Source: Warburgia ugandensis
Taxonomy: Eukaryota; Streptophyta; Magnoliopsida; Canellales; Canellaceae
Direction: 5' to 3'
Length of the DNA stretch: 64,000 nt
Assembly: GCA_035236585.1 (NCBI GenBank)
Contig: CP141127.1
Span: forward strand, 68,057,495 to 68,121,494
Part shown: positions 58,557-64,000 of the stretch, one piece after another
How positions within the stretch are numbered: the stretch's first letter is position 1
How the letters are laid out: each line of letters begins with the position of its first letter
Translations under genes and position numbers: made by a program
The notes under the pieces: generated by a model
Told to the model about the DNA's origin: nothing
The model's database searches: none
What the model saw: the letters and a program-made list of their open reading frames with translations, nothing else

Positions 58557-59300
58557 GGAATTTTGTCCTGAAATTTTTTTTCATACTATCTTTCAAACAA
58601 TTCCACAAACATCATGAATTTAAGTTATCATAACTCCTTAACACTCTTCTAATTCCCAACTTCAAAGTATAAACATTCACACAATTTATTATTGTAGTTT
58701 TTTTGTCTAGTTCAAGCAGTGAAAGTCGCCTTCACTATGCACTTTAATACCCTCCCTTGTTAATAATTCATCACTTTTCTGTTGTTTCTTCCTACATAGG
58801 TAATGTCTTTCATGATTGATTAAGCATAAACCTCCTTATTTTTCACATTTCATTCTTCATAATATCATATCATTTTCTATTTCTTTTGTCTACCTCAATT
58901 TCTTTTTTATTATCATATTTTCTAACTTAAGGTTAAAATGTTCAATGTAGATAAAAATTCAAAGGTCAACCAAATTCATGATTAGGTTTATCTAATTATA
59001 CATCATATCATTTTATGAACTAAAGTTCACATATTTCAAGAGTTGTCTAAGATCTCAATTGAAGATAATATTTATATAGTCTTATACTCTAATTATTTCC
59101 ACTACAAACTATACCAATCTCATGAGAACAACACTTTAAAAAATAGCCATCCAACCTTCACAAAGCGGCATCTGTTTCTCATTAGTTAATATTGCTTATA
59201 TAAGTTATCTCTATAATTGATACCTTATCAACCAACATTCATTTATTGACTGCATATTACTTTCGGACACATTGGACTAGCTGTGAGAGGATTAACTCAA
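58557..59300 (-). other. Non-coding interior of the LARD-like element
   Basis: About 0.74 kb, A/T-rich, with no open frame over 60 codons and no gag or pol motif on either strand. Confidence 0.8.
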
Positions 59301-59312
59301 CTCTGGTACCAA
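59301..59312 (-). promoter_or_regulatory. Primer-binding site of the LARD-like element (tRNA-iMet type)
   Basis: The minus strand reads TTGGTACCAGAG, against the expected TGGTATCAGAGC (one mismatch in the overlap), three bases from the LTR end. Confidence 0.8.
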
Positions 59313-59641
59313 CTATGATGCATCAAGTTTTTATACATCTTTTTTGTTATTCTTTAAGCACAAAAAGTGGAAGATATTTTTTTACATAACTCAAATGTCA
59401 TCTCTAAAAAAAAATACATTTTAGAGATTCTGAAATGTGATGAATTTGTATTTAACATTTTAAAGACTTTATTCAGTCACGCTCACAGTCCAACTATATA
59501 AATACATATACATACATGCCCACAAATATTAAATAGAAGTCATATACTTACATTGTCAGCATAAGCTTGTGCTACTGTTGTCCTCTTCCAACGTTCCATC
59601 TACCTCAAGCTATTTTTCATTCAAGTCATTTTCTTCAAACT

Positions 59642-59672
59642 TGAGACATTGTAAATAAATTACAAGGTCTCA
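59642..59672 (-). other. LTR 3'-end hairpin (LARD-like 5' LTR)
   Basis: TGAGACATTGTAA and TTACAAGGTCTCA pair at 12 of 13 positions, with a 5-nt loop, 326-356 nt from the LTR 3' end. It is followed by GGAAGCATGTGCTTTGTAGG, which resembles the sequence next to the hairpin at 23,785-23,822. Confidence 0.6.
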
Positions 59673-62382
59673 GGAAGCATGTGCTTTGTAGGTGTTTAAG
59701 CATCTAGTTTGGGAATATTACATAAAGCTAAATACAAATGGAAATCCCAGTTATTCATAAATCTATTCTAAAGAATAGAATACATTCATAAGATCCTAAA
59801 CACGCCACACATTATTATAGTTGAATCCATGTAGTTCCAAGTCACGTCACCTCATAATATATAATTTCATGGAGTAAGAAATTTCAAAATCAATCATCTC
59901 ATAATATATAAACTCATAAGGAGGAAAATCTATGCCAAGTCAACTCAAAAAATATCATAAGCACATATAATCCAATTGGCATAATAAAATCCATTCAGGA
60001 TTAAATATATCCATGTATAACATTAGTATAGGTAAAATTATAAGATATCCATGTAAAGGATAATCCATACTACTAGTATGCACAAATAAACAATAAACCA
60101 ATTAAATCTCTTTTTGATTCAATAAATGACAAATCCATGTCATGTCAAATTAGAGCATATCAGCTCATAAATGGCAAATCCATTCCAAATACACATTTGA
60201 GCATACTAGCTCACTATAGACAAATTCATGCCAAAAACCAAATCTTGAATCAAATAGTGCACATACAAACATCTTGTAATTGATCTCAGTCTAAACCATG
60301 ACCATACAATGAGCACCTAGAAACCTACCACTTAGAAGTCTTCCACCTATAAGCTTGTCAATGCCTCTTATTCCTACCCTCTTAGGCAGACCTCGTTAGC
60401 TACCCACAAGTATAAAGTCATGAATCAAACTTTGATTACCTGCAAGAAGATCAAAATACAATGAAATACAAATCATGCATCAAATCATAGTTATGTATCT
60501 AGTCAAATTGAGAGATCAAATCCATGAAATGAGAGTATTAGGAGTTCTAAACTAATAGTCTCATGGTGAAATGAACCATTCATTTCTATAAAAAATTTGA
60601 CAGTCTCCTCTATTCTTAAGATTCGTGCATTTTACTCATGAAATACGATCCAAATGATAAATCATTATATACATTTCTAAATAAATAGAGACCTTGTGTC
60701 TTAGTTCTTGCATATAAGTATATAAACCATTCATTTCCTCTATAAAGATACATAATTTACCAATCATAAAGAGTGAATGCATTTTTTATTCATAATCATA
60801 ATGTTCATCTATTTATGAAATCTATCTAAAACATGTATTTGACTAAATAGATATTATTTAACTAGAGTAATAATCTAATCATGGTCTGAATATACAAATA
60901 ATTTAAAGATGTTAGAACAACCTACCTCCTATGGCATATTCATCTATTCCCACAAGCTTTTCCCTTAGCTTTGGTTGTACACTTAATTCCAAGTCAGTCC
61001 AACTGTGTTTAGATTTGTATAGTAAATAAAAGTTTTCTTTCTAACACACACATACATATAGCTAGATTTTAAATCTAATTATCATCTAATAGTTCATATC
61101 ATCTCATATCACCAAACCATTATATTTCTTTACACTTTCATTCCATTTGGCAAAAATAGTGGTCAGATTGCTCATCCAATGGTTAGATTGCTCATCCAAA
61201 TTCTGATCTAACAATTAATGGTTGGATTAGAGTTTCCTACTTACAAATCAATGATTAGAGCTTTAATTGATAATCCAAAACTTATATCAATAATTGACCA
61301 TTGTAACATAGGTATATCAAACTCAATTTAATTTGAATCTACTATTTTACTATATAATCTCAGTGATCAGATCTGGGGCTGAGATTGTCTGATCAAATTT
61401 AGTTGCAGATTGAATAATTTCTATCTAAAACATGTAAATTTATAGCCTAATTAGGTGTTTATACAATTGTATTGAATATCTAGGGTTCAGATTTGTTAAT
61501 TTTCTTAGATTTAACATGCATCATATAAAATCAAACAAAATTGGTAAAATCCAAGATTAGATCTTTCAATCCTACCTTTGTGCATGCAATTTTATGCTCA
61601 TATTATTATTTTGAATGATTGATTGCAAACAAATCATCTCGATCTGGCTCGATCTCCTTTATGCATGTCCACTATTTTGGACCATCAATCTAGCCTTCTC
61701 TGATATGAGATTTTACTCATTGGGACATGATCAACATATTGGATGGTTTATATCTCAAAAATTGATCCTCATTTTCTTTAAACAAAGCTATCCTAGCATG
61801 TATTTTCATCAAAATTTCAATAGTCAAATGATCCCCGATCAAAAATCAATTGACACAGGTGCAAAGATTGAGTAATGATGATTCCAAATATGTAATTTTT
61901 GTGTTTTATAATTACCCATTCACCATCGATGGAGAAAATGAGCAAAAAATGGTTGTTGTTGGCAACAGTATGTAGCCAAAAAAATTTGAAAAATTTGAAA
62001 ATTTAACTTTTGATTTTTGTAGATCAAGTCTTTATCTTTACTCTCACGAAAATTTGCGAATTTTCTCTCCTTTTGATGCCAAAAAACATCAAAAAATAGT
62101 TGTCAAATTGTTACACTCGCTGATAATGCATGCACTAATCTTGGTGTGGTCTAACACCCCAAATCTACTTTGGTCATTGTGATTTTTTGTCGGTATGGTC
62201 ATTTTGATGAGAGGAAAAAAATGAATAGTTTGGATCTTCACTATCCATCAGTGATTTCACTATACGTCTTGGTCTCTGGAGCACCATCATTTTTCACCAT
62301 CCTGACTAGTAGAAACCAATGGTTTGACGGTTGCAGATAGCAACAAAATGGCACAGTAACCTCAAGTTCCCCTCATCCCTAT

Positions 62383-62384
<2 letters not shown>

Positions 62385-62474
<90 letters not shown>
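62385..62474. repeat. (TC)45 microsatellite
   Basis: Ninety bases of uninterrupted TC within the LARD-like 5' LTR. The other LTR has only short interrupted CT/CTT runs at the equivalent place (58,121-58,180). A short TTTA run follows at about 62,497-62,520. It makes a spurious poly(SL) reading frame at 62,331-62,612. Confidence 0.98.
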
Positions 62475-62478
<4 letters not shown>

Positions 62479-62770
62479 ATTTCTTTTTTCTATCTTATTT
62501 ATTTATTTATTTATTTATTTGTACTAGAATGCTCTCCATATCAAAATGTCATAATCATTCAAACTTTGATTTCAGTGCACTTATTGTTGTTGGATTCTAT
62601 TTTATGAGTTAATCCAAATTTTGGATTTTCGACACTTAATTTGATGTTTATAAAAATCTCATTTTTTAGAACTCAAAAACTAGAAATTCAATATTCTCTT
62701 TTAATCCCAATTTATCACAATCTAAAATTTACTTAAATTGAGATTTAAAAATTAAGAACGTTGCACGTAA

Positions 62771-64000
62771 AGCCTCGAAAGAAGCCAATTTGTTGTCATG
62801 ATAATGACTATTTCTATGTTTCCAAATGTTCTAAGTACTTTGCTACAAGCTACATAACTAAGAGGATTTAGAAAAAAATTTATCAATCTACCAGAAGCAA
62901 TAGTCGATGCAAACCAGTGAGAAATGATGTCTCTTAGAAATGCTTCAACAAAAATGTAATTATGAAAAATTGGATTCAATCTACTCAAATAAATACCAAC
63001 TTTGCAATAACAAAAATCAACATATTATTTACTTTCTAAGACAAGACTACTGGCAAAAGTGATTTCTCATGTCCATAGTTTGAAAACTCAATTTGAAAGT
63101 AAGGTGAGTTGAGTTAACTCAATGTGATTTGTGGATGATTTGAAACTTCTCAAGTAAAAGTTTTAATAATATCTTATTCATATAGGGTTCGATATAAATA
63201 TTTTTGTTTATATGTGCAAGTGATTGTTGGGCAAGTTGGTTAGGCAATGTTTTGGCATTTTGTAGGTCCTGGGATCAAATCACAGAGGAAACAAATTATT
63301 ATTTTTATGCAGGAAGTAAACTCATTGAGTGATTTGATTTGTTATTGTCGAGTAAGTCAAACAAGTTTTTTGAGTTGACGTTTGAGTTTTAAAACTATGC
63401 TCATGCGAGTCTAATGATGAAGTTTATAATGAGTAGCTAAGAGATGCAAATTTGATTGAAAGTTGCCTCTTTTATTGGGTTTCAAGGCGATCTCATTAGC
63501 CCTAGGATGGTTAGAGAGCATAATTTCTGCAGTCTTATTCATAATCTCTTTACCCCATTGGTCACAGATGAAATCAAGGTTCCCATGAAAAAGGGTTGCT
63601 CTTTATGATTGAATTTAACTGTTTTGGCATGCAAAGAGTTAGGAGAGTTAATGTCAGTCAGAAAAAATGTTTCCGATCACCTAATTATCACTTTCTCTTC
63701 GAAAGTGAACCGAAGTGCCACTTCCAATTTTCCAAATCTAACCTCTTCTAATGAGTTGTCTAGACCTTAAGATAGTTTCTGTCTTGGACCTTTAGAAACT
63801 AGTAGATTTATTAACATACATGGGTTTACCGCAAACAAGGATAACTAGTGGAGATCACAGAGAAATCAAGCCAACCATTCAGGATAGTCTCAAATCTCGA
63901 TCAGCTAGTTAACTTATCCATTAGCTCACATATGGACAACACCTGGGCGTCTTTTCACCAGCAAGTGCAGAATGAGAGGCTTCCTACAATCACGTGGAGG
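62771..64000. other. Unassigned sequence right of the LARD-like element
   Basis: A minus-strand open frame at 62,752-62,988 (SRLNPIFHNYIFVEAFLRDI, then SHWFASTIASGRLINFF) matches nothing I recognise. Its last ten bases lie in the LTR and its target copy. From 63,450 to 64,000 there is somewhat more complex sequence with stops in every frame. I cannot say whether this is a decayed transposon or old gene-flank sequence. Confidence 0.4.

Larger units (their letters stand above)
55022..62765 (-). mobile_element. LARD-like non-autonomous LTR retrotransposon
   Basis: Two direct-repeat LTRs, 55,022-58,540 (3,519 bp) and 59,316-62,765 (3,450 bp), flank only 775 bp. On the minus strand the order is 5' LTR (62,765-59,316), PBS TTGGTACCAGAG at 59,312-59,301, a non-coding interior, PPT AAGGGGGAAAGAA at 58,553-58,541, and 3' LTR. 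The target duplication is CATAA (55,017-55,021) against CGTAA (62,766-62,770), 4 of 5. The long LTRs, intact priming signals and absence of gag/pol fit a large retrotransposon derivative or an internally deleted Ty3/gypsy element. The PPT lead-in is of the usual Ty3/gypsy kind (sense TTTCAGGACAAAATTCC). Confidence 0.88.
59316..62765 (-). repeat. LARD-like element 5' LTR
   Basis: Plus-strand left end TGATGCATCAAG, right end AACGTTGCA. It is homologous to 55,022-58,540 over its length, with indels. It holds a hairpin (59,642-59,654 with 59,660-59,672, 12 of 13 paired) and the (TC)45 run. Confidence 0.88.

Noticed and set aside
62331-62612. 93-codon ORF with a poly(SL) repeat
   Set aside because: It is a translation of the (TC)45 microsatellite in an LTR.

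Overview
The window looks like intergenic DNA from a large, repeat-rich flowering-plant genome. It is AT-rich, and the only coding similarity I recognise is to plant LTR retrotransposons: Ty3/gypsy Athila and Tat lineages, probably a Tekay/Del-like family, and a small Ty1/copia-like tail. I see no intact host gene, tRNA, rRNA or CRISPR array. Every pol reading frame is broken by stops, frameshifts or deletions, so all coding calls are pseudogenes. Family names come from motifs read by eye, not from database searches.

Layout. (1) 1-17,249 (+): the 3' part of an Athila-type element. It has protease/RT, RNase H and integrase remnants, then a 3' LTR of about 2.4 kb split in two (5,156-~5,953 and 15,647-~17,249). 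The split is filled by a second Ty3/gypsy remnant whose 3' LTR is 11,082-15,646 with a clear polypurine tract. That remnant is itself interrupted by a 2.6-kb LTR at 7,107-9,725. (2) 17,250-21,763 (+): a Tat-lineage pol remnant (RT, RNase H, integrase). (3) 21,764-47,875 (-): a second Athila-type element with both 2.4-kb LTRs, primer-binding site, gag, protease, RT, RNase H and integrase remnants. It carries four nested insertions. These are a 4.8-kb solo LTR (23,406-28,244, TSD CAGCC), a small TRIM-like element (29,046-34,778) that itself holds a 4.9-kb solo LTR (29,318-34,256, TSD CAAGT), and a 2.6-kb solo LTR (38,565-41,194, TSD AGAAC). (4) 47,876-52,990: a degenerate ~40-bp tandem array, a perfect 30-bp inverted repeat, and the end of a Tat-like 5' LTR with TATA box, primer-binding site and leader. 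(5) ~53,000-54,470: a probable Ty1/copia LTR tail. (6) 55,022-62,765 (-): an LTR element with two 3.5-kb LTRs, PBS and PPT but only ~0.78 kb of non-coding interior (LARD-like), flanked by a 4/5-matching TSD. (7) 62,771-64,000: unassigned sequence.

How it fits together: the window is a stack of nested retrotransposons. Exact 5-bp target duplications date several layers relative to one another. Three insertions are solo LTRs with perfect target duplications, which points to unequal recombination removing element interiors. The most interesting non-coding signals are hairpins kept at equivalent positions. One lies about 350-430 nt before the 3' end of LTRs from three different families. A cluster of three lies downstream of the TATA box in both 2.6-kb LTR copies, and in one of these paired changes keep the stem intact.
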